The position numbers were made by a program, and so were the translations under genes. A stretch of DNA of 10,069 nt, from NCBI GenBank assembly GCA_944363005.1, contig CALVTV010000112.1, positions 1 through 10,069 of the forward strand. The letters are read 5' to 3'. The notes beneath the pieces were generated by a model. The model saw only the letters and a program-made list of their open reading frames with translations. It searched no databases and was not told the DNA's origin. Below, in pieces: positions 1 through 6,109 of the stretch; within the stretch, counting starts at the first letter, position 1, and the number at the start of each line of letters is the position of its first letter. The stretch comes from an uncultured Clostridia bacterium (GTDB taxonomy: Bacteria; Bacillota; Clostridia; Christensenellales; Aristaeellaceae).

Positions 1-53
1 CATTCTGATGTCAGCGGGCTTCCGGGTTTTCCCTTCCTTCCGTTGACATGGTT

Positions 54-82
54 ATTCTATCACATCAGATTAGCACTGTCAA
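54..82 (-). promoter_or_regulatory. Sigma-A promoter reading leftward out of the window
   Basis: On the minus strand a perfect TTGACA (77-82) is followed after exactly 17 bases by TAGAAT (54-59), one mismatch from consensus. Transcription would start near position 47 and run off the left edge. The -35 overlaps the CIRCE operator, so the promoter is very likely repressed by HrcA. No start codon with a convincing ribosome binding site lies between the predicted start and position 1. The CAT at 1-3 would be an ATG at the very edge but has no GGAGG at proper spacing, so the first gene probably begins just outside. Confidence 0.8.
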
Positions 83-96
83 GCATAGAGTGCTAA
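70..96. promoter_or_regulatory. CIRCE heat-shock operator (HrcA site)
   Basis: The sequence reads TTAGCACTG (70-78), nine bases, then GAGTGCTAA (88-96). This matches the CIRCE consensus TTAGCACTC-N9-GAGTGCTAA with one mismatch in 18 arm positions and the exact 9-base spacer. CIRCE is bound by the repressor HrcA and is found almost only ahead of groESL or hrcA-grpE-dnaK operons. It overlaps the leftward -35, the usual geometry for repression. The gene controlled lies outside the window; groES-groEL or hrcA-grpE-dnaK are the leading candidates. Confidence 0.9.
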
Positions 97-133
97 TTTC
101 TTGTTTCTGCGTTTTTACTTCAATACGCAACGA

Positions 134-173
134 ATTGATATGTATTATTTGATTTATTGATATGAATATATCA
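134..173. repeat. AT-rich direct and inverted repeats
   Basis: The 9-mer ATTGATATG occurs at 134-142 and again at 156-164, 22 bases apart (about two helical turns). The second copy overlaps a perfect inverted repeat, TGATAT (158-163) with ATATCA (168-173). The surrounding 100-240 region is strikingly AT-rich against GC-rich flanks. It lies upstream of the leftward heat-shock promoter, so a regulator site or promoter-upstream element is possible. No known family is recognised. Confidence 0.4.
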
Positions 174-180
174 CCAATAA

Positions 181-230
181 TTTGACCTTTCCTAATTTTT
201 GTGAAAAATAGTCAAAGATAGTCAGGTCAA
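181..230. promoter_or_regulatory. Possible CtsR-type heptad repeats
   Basis: CtsR, the class III heat-shock repressor of Firmicutes, binds tandem heptads of the form RGTCAAA-NAN-RGTCAAA. On the plus strand AGTCAAA (210-216), GAT, AGTCAGG (220-226) follows this layout, with the second heptad degenerate. A perfect heptad GGTCAAA lies on the minus strand at 181-187, and GGTCAA recurs at 225-230. Together with the CIRCE about 90 bases away this would suggest dual HrcA/CtsR control of the operon to the left. The distance from the promoter core and the imperfect second heptad keep confidence low. Confidence 0.35.
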
Positions 231-270
231 TCTGTTTTGTTTGCGGGCGACTTCATTGCGTCTGCACGCA

Positions 271-302
271 ATAAAAAAAGGGCGCGCCTTCTGGCGTACC
301 CC
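271..302 (-). terminator. Rho-independent terminator of the six-gene operon
   Basis: On the minus strand a stem of about nine pairs forms between GGGTACGCC and GGCGCGCCC, with one G-U and one A-C mismatch, closing an AGAA loop. It is followed directly by seven T (plus-strand A run at 273-279). It lies about 100 bases past the rpiB stop codon and marks the 3' end of the leftward operon. The 303-403 spacer holds only a short GC hairpin (359-371) with no T run and no gene. Confidence 0.8.
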
Positions 303-403
303 TTGAATCAAGCCGTGCGCTGCAATGCGCATGCCCCACTGCGTTTGACTGCTTTTCTCCCGCCCAGCGGGACCTTCTTCGTTCATTTCGATCCGGTATC
401 GGT

Positions 404-850
404 TCAGAGCGTTTCGCCGCGCTCGATCGCCGCAATCTGGTCGATGCGCCGCTGATGGCGCCCGCCCTCAAACTCCGTCGTCAGGAAAATCTCCGCGATC
501 ATCCTGGCCAAATCCGCGCCGACCACGCGCGCCCCCATGGCGAGCATGTTGGCGTCGTTGTGCTTGCGGGTCATTTTCGCGCTGTAGCAATCCGAGCAGC
601 AGGCGCAGCGAATGCCCGCGACCTTGTTGGCCGCGATGGAAATGCCGATGCCCGTGCCGCAGCAGATGATGCCGCGCTCGCATTCCCCCGACGCCACGGC
701 CTGCGCCGCCCGCTGCGCAAACACCGCGTAATCGCAGCTGTCCGCCGTATAGGTGCCGTAGTCGCGGTAAGCCAGCCCCATTTCGTCCAGCAGGCCCATG
801 ATTTCCTTCTTCAGCGGCAAACCCGCGTGGTCACTTCCCAATGCGATCAT
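404..850 (-). CDS. rpiB: Ribose 5-phosphate isomerase B
   Basis: RpiB interconverts ribose 5-phosphate and ribulose 5-phosphate in the cytoplasm (pentose phosphate pathway). The 148-aa product has the family's usual length. It opens with IALGSDHAG, whose Asp7-His8 bind the substrate phosphate side. The active-site segment CCGTGIGIS lies at 63-71, with Cys64 as the expected catalytic base. RKHNDANMLAMGARVVG (95-111) supplies His97, and the phosphate-binding HQRR lies at 132-135. A GGAGG eight bases upstream fixes the start at 850; the open frame continues upstream only as a shadow of the previous gene. It is last in the operon, 17 bases after the cysteine-rich ORF. The LacA/LacB subfamily of galactose-6-phosphate isomerases is related, but a lone copy outside a lac locus favours RpiB. 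Confidence 0.95.
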   Translation of the reverse strand: MIALGSDHAGLPLKKEIMGLLDEMGLAYRDYGTYTADSCDYAVFAQRAAQAVASGECERGIICCGTGIGISIAANKVAGIRCACCSDCYSAKMTRKHNDANMLAMGARVVGADLARMIAEIFLTTEFEGGRHQRRIDQIAAIERGETL

Positions 851-867
851 GTTCGTTTCCTCCGTTC

Positions 868-1095
868 TCAATCGATCCAGTCCTCCGGGCGCGGCGGTTC
901 TCTGCGCTCCGGCTCCTCTTCCTCCTGCTGCGTCCGGTCCACAAACACGAGCCGGTGCAAATCCTCGCGGCTGACCACCGAATTCGTCCCCATGCACGCC
1001 CGGCAGCGATACAGGCATTCCGGGCAAACACACCCGAGATTCAGGCTCTCCGCCTGAATCATATACGCGCCGCACTGCGGACATCCGCAACGCAT
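868..1095 (-). CDS. Small multi-CxxC (zinc-ribbon-like) protein
   Basis: I do not recognise a named family. The 75-aa product has eight cysteines in its first 34 residues, arranged as C5-x2-C8, C24-x2-C27 and C31-x2-C34, plus Cys3 and Cys22. This layout suggests one or two structural zinc sites of rubredoxin-knuckle type. The C-terminal third is very acidic and proline-rich, with four consecutive Glu and a PEDWID ending. No signal peptide or membrane segment is seen, so a cytoplasmic adaptor or nucleic-acid or protein-binding role is possible but is inference. The start at 1095 was chosen because an AGAGGGGG ribosome site lies six bases upstream; an in-frame ATG at 1101 abuts that site. The gene sits 12 bases after the deacetylase and 17 before rpiB. 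Confidence 0.72.
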   Translation of the reverse strand: MRCGCPQCGAYMIQAESLNLGCVCPECLYRCRACMGTNSVVSREDLHRLVFVDRTQQEEEEPERREPPRPEDWID

Positions 1096-1107
1096 ATGCA
1101 TCCCCCT

Positions 1108-1830
1108 CTATTCTTCGTCCGGCAGCATCATGTTGGCCGAACAGCCTTTAAGAATTTCCCGGTCCTCCGCCTGTGTGGAGAGCATGCGGAATTCGTAGCC
1201 GTTTTCCCGGAAATACGCGACCAGATCCGGCAGAATCCTGCGCGTGCGCACCTTGCTCTCGTGCATGAGCAGGATGATCACGTCCTTGCCCTCCAGCTGG
1301 CCCAGCGTATACTCGAGCATCTCCCGGTCGGAATCAAACGTGTACTGCGCGTCGCCCGTCATCGCATTCCAGTCAAACCACGCGTAGCCCTGATCGCGCA
1401 CAAACGTCTTGGTCTTGGAGGAATAGCTCGTGCTTCCGCCGGGGAAACGGTAGAGATCCGTCGTAAATTCGGGATCGGTATACGTGCGCATCTCCTGAAT
1501 AAAGCGCTCGATGTCGCGCGCCACATAGTCGGTGCTCTCCTTGAGCCGGTTGTAGGAGTGGCTCATCGAGTGGCAACCGACGGCATACCCCGCGTCCACG
1601 ATCATCTTTGCGTATTCCGGAAAGGCACGCACGCTCAGACCCATCAGAAAAAACGTCGCCGGGACGTCCAGTTCCTTCAGCAGCGCCAGCAATTCCGGCG
1701 TATCCTTCTTGGGCCCGTCGTCAAACGTGAGATAGACGACCTTGCGCGCCGCCTCCTGCGCCTCGCCCGCCGCCACAGCAGGCAACAGCAAACAAGCCAT
1801 CAGCAACGCCGCCATAAACCGTCTCATCAT
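1108..1830 (-). CDS. Exported polysaccharide deacetylase (NodB homology domain)
   Basis: The 240-aa product starts with a Sec signal peptide (about 1-21) and continues with one NodB (carbohydrate esterase 4) domain. Such enzymes remove N-acetyl groups from peptidoglycan or other envelope glycans with a divalent metal. All core motifs are visible: TFDDGP (35-40) with the catalytic Asp37 and metal ligand Asp38, HSMSH (87-91) giving the two metal histidines, RFPGGS (128-133), WFDWNAMTGD (151-160) and LLMH (187-190) with the catalytic His190. It therefore looks active. PdaA/PdaB-like function is plausible, but the exact substrate cannot be read. The start is set by GGGGAGG nine bases upstream of a double ATG; longer open frame upstream is the shadow of proA, which ends 19 bases before. 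Confidence 0.92.
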   Translation of the reverse strand: MMRRFMAALLMACLLLPAVAAGEAQEAARKVVYLTFDDGPKKDTPELLALLKELDVPATFFLMGLSVRAFPEYAKMIVDAGYAVGCHSMSHSYNRLKESTDYVARDIERFIQEMRTYTDPEFTTDLYRFPGGSTSYSSKTKTFVRDQGYAWFDWNAMTGDAQYTFDSDREMLEYTLGQLEGKDVIILLMHESKVRTRRILPDLVAYFRENGYEFRMLSTQAEDREILKGCSANMMLPDEE

Positions 1831-1849
1831 CGCTTCACGCCTCCCCGCA

Positions 1850-3139
1850 TCACAGCAGTTTTTGGTGGGTAAAAGTGCGTCTTCCGTCCGCAAGCTGCGC
1901 GACGGTATCCCCGTGGCCACGCAGAATGTACTTGTAGGAGCAAGGCCCTTCCACGCCCATCGGGCCGCGCGCATGCAGCTTGCCGGTTGCGATGCCCACT
2001 TCCGCGCCGAACCCATAGCGGTATCCGTCCGCAAAGCGCGTGGAACAGTTCTGATAGACCCCCGCCGAATCGACCCGCGCGAAGAACCGCCGGGCGGCAT
2101 CCTCCTCGCCGGTGAGGATGCAGTCGGTGTGATGGGAGCCGTAGCGGTTGATGTGCGCGATGGCCTCATCCAGCGAATCGACCACGCGCACGCTGATCGT
2201 CAGGTCGAGATACTCCGCGCGCCAGTCCGACGCATCCGCCGGTTCGCAGGGCACGGCCGCCGCCGCAAGCACCGCCTGCGCGCGCGCATCGGCGCGGATT
2301 CGCACCCCCGCGTCCGCCAGCGCGCGGCCCGCAGCGACGAGCGCCTGCGTGGCATGCGCATGCACCAGCAGCGTCTCCACGGCGTTGCAGGCCGCGGGAT
2401 ACTGCGTCTTGCCGTCGAGCACGACGCGCGCGGCCATTTCGGGATCACAGTCCTCGTGCAGGTAGATGTGGCACACGCCATCGCTGTGCCCGAGCACGGG
2501 AATGCGCGTGTTGTCCATAATCATGCGCACAAACGCATTGGAGCCGCGCGGGATAATGAGGTCGATGTCCTCGTCGAGTTCGAGCATCCCTCTCACGTCC
2601 TCGCGCGTGGTGAGCAGTCCGGCCCATCCCGCCGGCAGTCCGGCTTCAAGGCTCGCCTTCTCCATGACGGCAAACAGCGCCTCGTTGGTGTGCATCGCCT
2701 CTCGCCCGCCCTTGAGCAGCACGGCGTTGCCGCTCTTGAGGCAAAGACTGGCAATCTGCACCAGCGCATCCGGCCGCGACTCGAAGATCACGCCGATCAC
2801 CCCAATCGGACAGCTCACCCGCGAGAGCACCAGCCCGTCGGCCAGCTCCGTGCGCATCTGTTCCCGTCCGATGGGGTCCTCCATCGCCGCAAGCGCCCGA
2901 AGCCCGGCCAGCACATCCGCGAGTTTCGCCTCGTCAAAGCGGAGCCGCTTTTTGACCGGCGCGCTCAAATCGTCCGCCGCCTGCAAATCCAGCCGGTTCG
3001 CGGCAAAAATCGTCTCTTTTCCGGCTTCCAGCGCCCCGGCGATGGCAAGCAGGGCTGCGCTTCGCGTTTCAGAAGGGGAGGCGGCCAGCGCAAAGCTCGC
3101 TTCCCGCGCCGCACGGGCGGCTACCCGCACGTCACTCAT
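1850..3139 (-). CDS. proA: Gamma-glutamyl phosphate reductase (glutamate-5-semialdehyde dehydrogenase)
   Basis: ProA reduces gamma-glutamyl phosphate to glutamate-5-semialdehyde with NADPH, the second step of proline synthesis. The 429-aa product is of normal length. Clear family blocks are CPIGVIGVIFESRPDA near 110-125, SGNAVLLKGGREA near 136-148, LIIPRGSNAFV near 194-204, the catalytic cysteine segment QYPAACNAVETLLVH near 246-260 (Cys251), and RFADGYRYGFGAEVGIATGK followed by LHARGPMG near 368-394. The segment QNCSTRF replaces the common VNASTRF. ATG at 3139 overlaps the stop of the previous gene by 8 bases; a GTG at 3148 is an alternative. No strong ribosome site precedes either, so translation is probably coupled. 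No proB is adjacent, which is unusual, so glutamate 5-kinase must be elsewhere or absent. Confidence 0.95.
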   Translation of the reverse strand: MSDVRVAARAAREASFALAASPSETRSAALLAIAGALEAGKETIFAANRLDLQAADDLSAPVKKRLRFDEAKLADVLAGLRALAAMEDPIGREQMRTELADGLVLSRVSCPIGVIGVIFESRPDALVQIASLCLKSGNAVLLKGGREAMHTNEALFAVMEKASLEAGLPAGWAGLLTTREDVRGMLELDEDIDLIIPRGSNAFVRMIMDNTRIPVLGHSDGVCHIYLHEDCDPEMAARVVLDGKTQYPAACNAVETLLVHAHATQALVAAGRALADAGVRIRADARAQAVLAAAAVPCEPADASDWRAEYLDLTISVRVVDSLDEAIAHINRYGSHHTDCILTGEEDAARRFFARVDSAGVYQNCSTRFADGYRYGFGAEVGIATGKLHARGPMGVEGPCSYKYILRGHGDTVAQLADGRRTFTHQKLL

Positions 3140-3938
3140 AGATTTCACGGCGCACGAGGTCCTGAATTTCCGCCTCCGTCGCCGGTTCGCTTGCGGTGAT
3201 GGTCAGCTCGCGGCGGTCGTCGCCCCCTTGCACGGCCGTCACCAGCGGGAGCGCCATCAGCGCGCCCATGTTCGTATCGATGCTGCCCAGCATCTTGGTG
3301 CCCAGGCTGATGAGCCCCATCAGATCGCCGCTGTGCATGGCCTGGTAGAGCATCTGCATCAGCGCGTCATAGCTGCGGCTGCGCGCGGGATCGTCGCCCT
3401 CCAGCGACAGGCGCACAAAGCTGAGCACGTCCTCGCCGCCAAGCGGCTGCAAGCCCGCGCTCTTGCCCAGCGCATCGGCTTCTTCCTGCGTGAGCTCGAT
3501 GTTCAGCGCGCCAACAGCATCGACCAGCTCCGGCAGCTGCGTGACATCCATGGCCATGTACGTGCTGATGTTCAGTCCCAGCAGCTCATTGAGCTCCCGG
3601 CAGACCAGCAGGCCGCGGCTCTTCTTATCCCCCTGCGCGTAGACATCCGCCAGCGCAACGGTCTGCGTGGTGCCGTCCTCCATCGTCAGTTCGATTTCGC
3701 GGTCGCAGTCGATGAGCGTCATCACCGCGCGCCCCGTCTTGCTGTTGATGGACGCGAGCATCAGCGTATCCGTGCGCTCCCCGTCCTGAAGGATCAGCAC
3801 GATGTGGCTGACATTCTTGTCCAGCCCCTCCGCCTGCGAAAGCTCCCGCTTGGTCACGTTGATCTCGGCCAGCGCACCCACACACAGGCTCAGCGCCAGC
3901 GCGAGGGCCAGCACAAGGGCCATGATTCTCTTTGTCAT
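3132..3938 (-). CDS. Divergent LytR-CpsA-Psr (LCP)-domain exported protein
   Basis: The 268-aa product has a Sec signal peptide (about 1-24, ending ALA-E) rather than the usual cytoplasmic tail plus membrane anchor. The rest follows the LCP fold used by enzymes that ligate undecaprenyl-linked glycans to peptidoglycan. ERTDTLMLASINSKTGRAVM (54-73) matches the RTDTMMLVSIDPKTG core. ELNELLGLNISTYMAMD (115-131) plus LVDAVGALNIELT (138-150) matches the mid-domain, and GGEDVLSFVRLSLEGDDPAR (167-186) with following RSRSYDALM matches the late arginine-rich segment. The IPRDT-type arginine segment reads IDCDRE, so a canonical phosphate-contact arginine may be missing. It could be a regulatory or degenerate LCP protein. 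The start has GGAGG six bases upstream; the gtrA-like gene ends 12 bases before and proA overlaps its 3' end. Confidence 0.78.
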   Translation of the reverse strand: MTKRIMALVLALALALSLCVGALAEINVTKRELSQAEGLDKNVSHIVLILQDGERTDTLMLASINSKTGRAVMTLIDCDREIELTMEDGTTQTVALADVYAQGDKKSRGLLVCRELNELLGLNISTYMAMDVTQLPELVDAVGALNIELTQEEADALGKSAGLQPLGGEDVLSFVRLSLEGDDPARSRSYDALMQMLYQAMHSGDLMGLISLGTKMLGSIDTNMGALMALPLVTAVQGGDDRRELTITASEPATEAEIQDLVRREIYE

Positions 3939-3950
3939 TGCAAACCTCCG

Positions 3951-4439
3951 TCACTTCTTTTTAAATATGAACAGCTTGGAGAACACGTAGTTCAAAATGA
4001 TGACCACGATGTTGACGATCAGCTTCATCACCAGATCGTTGAGCCCGAGCACCGTCACGCTTCCATACATGAGCACCGTCTCCATGCCCAGCGAGACCAG
4101 GCGCATGGCGAAAAAGCTGCCCGCCTCCATCAGCAGCGCGCGCACATTCGCGCAGTGTGTATGGAAGACGAACGCCTTGTTGGCCACGTAGCCAAAGGCC
4201 ACGGCCATCACCCAGGCCGTCCAGGTGCCGGGCATCACGCCTAAGCCCGCGATGCGCGTAGCGATGTAATAGACGATGTAGTTGACCAGCGTCGTCGCCA
4301 CGCCGACGAACAGATAGCTCACCAGTTCCGTGTTGTTCCAGATTTTTTCGCAGGCTCCGCCCAGTTTCGGGGAAACCTTGCCGATCAGGCGAATCACCGC
4401 GCGCGCCAGCGCATCGATTCCCTTCCAGATGGTTTTCAT
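3951..4439 (-). CDS. GtrA-family membrane protein
   Basis: The 162-aa product has four predicted membrane helices (about 40-60, 72-92, 105-131, 136-156) and the family signatures FVGVATTLVNYIVYYIA (44-60), FGYVANKAFVF (82-92) and the terminal NYVFSKLFIFKKK (150-162). GtrA proteins are proposed to help move lipid-linked sugars across the cytoplasmic membrane for envelope glycan modification. An extra 38 residues at the N-terminus look amphipathic. ATG at 4439 lies 8 bases after AGGA and 60 bases downstream of the promoter. It is the first gene of the operon, and the LCP-like and deacetylase genes that follow support an envelope-glycan role. No GtrB-like glycosyltransferase is present here. Confidence 0.9.
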   Translation of the reverse strand: MKTIWKGIDALARAVIRLIGKVSPKLGGACEKIWNNTELVSYLFVGVATTLVNYIVYYIATRIAGLGVMPGTWTAWVMAVAFGYVANKAFVFHTHCANVRALLMEAGSFFAMRLVSLGMETVLMYGSVTVLGLNDLVMKLIVNIVVIILNYVFSKLFIFKKK

Positions 4440-4506
4440 TCGTCCGGTCCTTTCTTTCTCCTCTTGACACAATCCGACAGAGCCGCTTGCCCGCGGACCG
4501 GTTTTC

Positions 4507-4535
4507 ATTATAACACGCCCCCTCTTTCGGGTCAA
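4507..4535 (-). promoter_or_regulatory. Strong sigma-A promoter of the six-gene operon
   Basis: On the minus strand TTGACC (4530-4535) is separated by 17 bases from a perfect TATAAT (4507-4512). A TG one base upstream of the hexamer makes it an extended -10. Transcription would start near 4500, giving a leader of about 60 bases before the GtrA-family gene. It is divergent from the weaker rightward promoter, with their -35 elements about 40 bases apart. Confidence 0.85.
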
Positions 4536-4576
4536 TCCGCTCCCACCTGCGGGCCATACAAAATCGCGCTTCCCGC

Positions 4577-4605
4577 TTCCCTTTTGGCGAAAAATGCCGT
4601 ATAAT
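4577..4605 (+). promoter_or_regulatory. Rightward promoter of the PyrE-like/GNAT pair
   Basis: A perfect TATAAT (4600-4605) lies about 40 bases upstream of the PyrE-like start. The best -35 at 17-base spacing is TTCCCT (4577-4582), a poor match, so the promoter is probably weak or needs an activator. Predicted start of transcription is near 4612. Confidence 0.6.
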
Positions 4606-4645
4606 AAGGGATTGAACAAGACTAACGAATCGGAGGCGACCCATC

Positions 4646-5515
4646 ATGGAAAACCCGATCATCTCCTGGCTGTTTGAAACCGACGCTGTGCGCGTCTGCC
4701 CCGAGGGCCAGCCCTTCTGGTACACGTCCGGCAAGCTCGGCCCGTTCTATATCAACACGCAGTTCCTCTACGGCAGCGAAGCCGCGGCCAACGCGCTGCT
4801 TGCGGTCATCGAGCAGGCCTGCGCCGGCGACAAGCTCGCTTTCTATGACACGGTGTATGCCCACATCGAGGCGCAGCTGGCCTCCTGCCCGATCTATGCG
4901 CAGCTGATCGATCTGCTGTGCGAGGCCGCCCAAAAGCTCTCCTTTGACTTCGTCTCCGGCGGCGAGCGGCGCGACTTCTTCTTCTCCATGCCGGTTGCGC
5001 GCAAGCTGGGCAAGGGCCACCTGTCCATCTTCAAGGACCTCTCCAGCGTTTACACCGACGAAACCGGCAAGAGCATGCCCTCCGATCAGGCGGGACTTGC
5101 GGGCAAGCGCTCCGTGCACATTGCGGACCTGATCACCGTGGCCTCCTCCTATGTGCGCGCGTGGATTCCTGCCGTGGAGTCGCTCGGCGCGAAGATCGCC
5201 TATTCGCTCGCCGTGGTCGATCGCGACCAGGGCGGCAGCCAGATTCTTGCGGACGCGGGCTGCCCGCTCACGACGCTCGTGGTCATCAAGCCGGAGCTCT
5301 TTGAAACCGCGCACGCCATGGGCCGCATCACCGACGCGCAGCTTGCGCTGATCCTGGCCTTCATCGCCGATCCGGACAAGTTCATGACGGACTTCCTGCT
5401 CGCGCATCCGGATTTCCTGGCAAACGAGATCGCCAAGGGCGGCAAGAGCGCACAGCGCGCACAGCTTTGCATCGACAGCGGCTTCGCCCCGCAGGCGGCG
5501 CTGCCCCGCACCTGA
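4646..5515 (+). CDS. PyrE-like (orotate phosphoribosyltransferase-like) protein with atypical PRPP loop
   Basis: The 289-aa product aligns by motif with orotate phosphoribosyltransferases: YTSGKLGPFYINTQ (26-39) matches the PyrE N-terminal block, FVSGGERRDFFFSMPVA (102-118) matches the GG-containing segment, and AVVDRDQGG (189-197) matches VAIVDRxxGG. PyrE makes orotidine monophosphate from orotate and PRPP in pyrimidine synthesis. However, the diagnostic PRPP loop, normally (V/E)DDVxTTGGS, here reads HIADLITVASSYV (158-170), losing one acidic residue and the TGG. There is also an extra C-terminal region of about 80 residues. It may be a non-orotate phosphoribosyltransferase, a regulatory or ligand-binding relative, or an inactive paralogue. 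The start is set by GGAGG nine bases upstream. No other pyr genes are nearby, which weakens a pyrimidine-operon reading. Confidence 0.8.
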   Translation: MENPIISWLFETDAVRVCPEGQPFWYTSGKLGPFYINTQFLYGSEAAANALLAVIEQACAGDKLAFYDTVYAHIEAQLASCPIYAQLIDLLCEAAQKLSFDFVSGGERRDFFFSMPVARKLGKGHLSIFKDLSSVYTDETGKSMPSDQAGLAGKRSVHIADLITVASSYVRAWIPAVESLGAKIAYSLAVVDRDQGGSQILADAGCPLTTLVVIKPELFETAHAMGRITDAQLALILAFIADPDKFMTDFLLAHPDFLANEIAKGGKSAQRAQLCIDSGFAPQAALPRT

Positions 5516-5856
5516 TGATGCGCGTCGAACTCATCTCCATAGGAAAAAGCGCAGAGGACCTGCGCTTTTTCATTCGGGCGGACGGCTCGCACGCGGGCGG
5601 CATCACCGTGCACAGCATGACGGGCCGCGCCTTCTCCTACGGCATCGCCATCGCGCCGCCCATGCGCAGGCAGGGCATCGCCCGGCGCGCCCTTTGCCTG
5701 CTCTTCGCGCAAATGACCGGCCGCGGATTTGAAACCGCGCGGGTACAGGTTGCGCCCGGCAACGCCGCCTCGCTTGCGCTGCACCGTGCGCTTGGGTTTG
5801 AGGAATGCGCCCGCACGGCGGAAGCGGTCACGCTTGCCCGTTCTCTGACAGTTTAA
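5515..5856 (+). CDS. Short GNAT-family N-acetyltransferase
   Basis: The 113-aa product carries the acetyl-CoA loop of the GNAT fold, PPMRRQGIARRAL (48-60), matching R/Q-x-x-G-x-G/A, and the C-terminal block PGNAASLALHRALGFEE (81-97) typical of RimI-like members. It is shorter than the usual 140-180 residues and lacks the first strand and helix, so it may be a minimal or trimmed enzyme. Substrate is unknown. Its ATG at 5515 overlaps the preceding stop in the arrangement TGATGATG, and no strong ribosome site is visible, so translation is coupled to the PyrE-like gene. A second ATG at 5518 is an equally possible start. The hairpin array begins about 15 bases past its stop. Confidence 0.85.
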   Translation: MMRVELISIGKSAEDLRFFIRADGSHAGGITVHSMTGRAFSYGIAIAPPMRRQGIARRALCLLFAQMTGRGFETARVQVAPGNAASLALHRALGFEECARTAEAVTLARSLTV

Positions 5857-5870
5857 AGCAAAGTGATACG

Positions 5871-5900
5871 AAAAGACGGTTGATCCCGCGATCAACCGTC
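5871..5900 (-). terminator. Terminator-like hairpin for leftward transcripts
   Basis: Read on the minus strand, GACGGTTGATC, a GCGG loop and GATCAACCGTC form a perfect 11-bp stem followed by TTTTCGT. It could end transcripts of the YibE/F gene after they cross the hairpin array. The T run is short, so efficiency is uncertain. Confidence 0.5.
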
Positions 5901-6109
5901 AGACTGTCAAACAACCTTTCGGGTGGTTTGGAGGGCCGCTGCCCTCCAAATGCAATCCGAATCCGGCGACATGCGCGGCGGATTCGGAAGCCTTGCGCAG
6001 CAAGGTTTCCTTACGCTGTTTCCCGCCCGGGAGCTCCAAAGGAGCGAGAGGGAAACAGCGCAAGCCTCTCGAAAAAGAACGCCACTGGCGGACTTTTTCG
6101 ACACGCTGA

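Noticed and set aside
359..371. Second terminator in the rpiB downstream spacer
   Set aside because: The CCCGC/GCGGG hairpin has no T run on either side; the real terminator is at 271-302.
851..1090. N-terminal extension of rpiB upstream of 850
   Set aside because: RpiB proteins start at the IALGSDHAG block, and a good ribosome site sits just ahead of 850. The extension is antisense-like and overlaps the small cysteine-rich gene in another frame.
841..3199. Two long plus-strand open frames (841-1872 and 1742-3199)
   Set aside because: They are antisense to the deacetylase and proA genes. The His/Arg/Ala-rich products match no protein pattern.
2466..4244. 592-codon open frame on the plus strand
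   Set aside because: It lies antisense across proA, the LCP-like gene and part of the GtrA gene, all with clear family motifs. Its composition (Ser/Ala/Arg then His/Gln-rich) is that of a shadow in GC-rich DNA.
4622..5407. 261-codon minus-strand open frame
   Set aside because: It is a shadow of the PyrE-like gene, which has a promoter, a ribosome site and family motifs on the plus strand.
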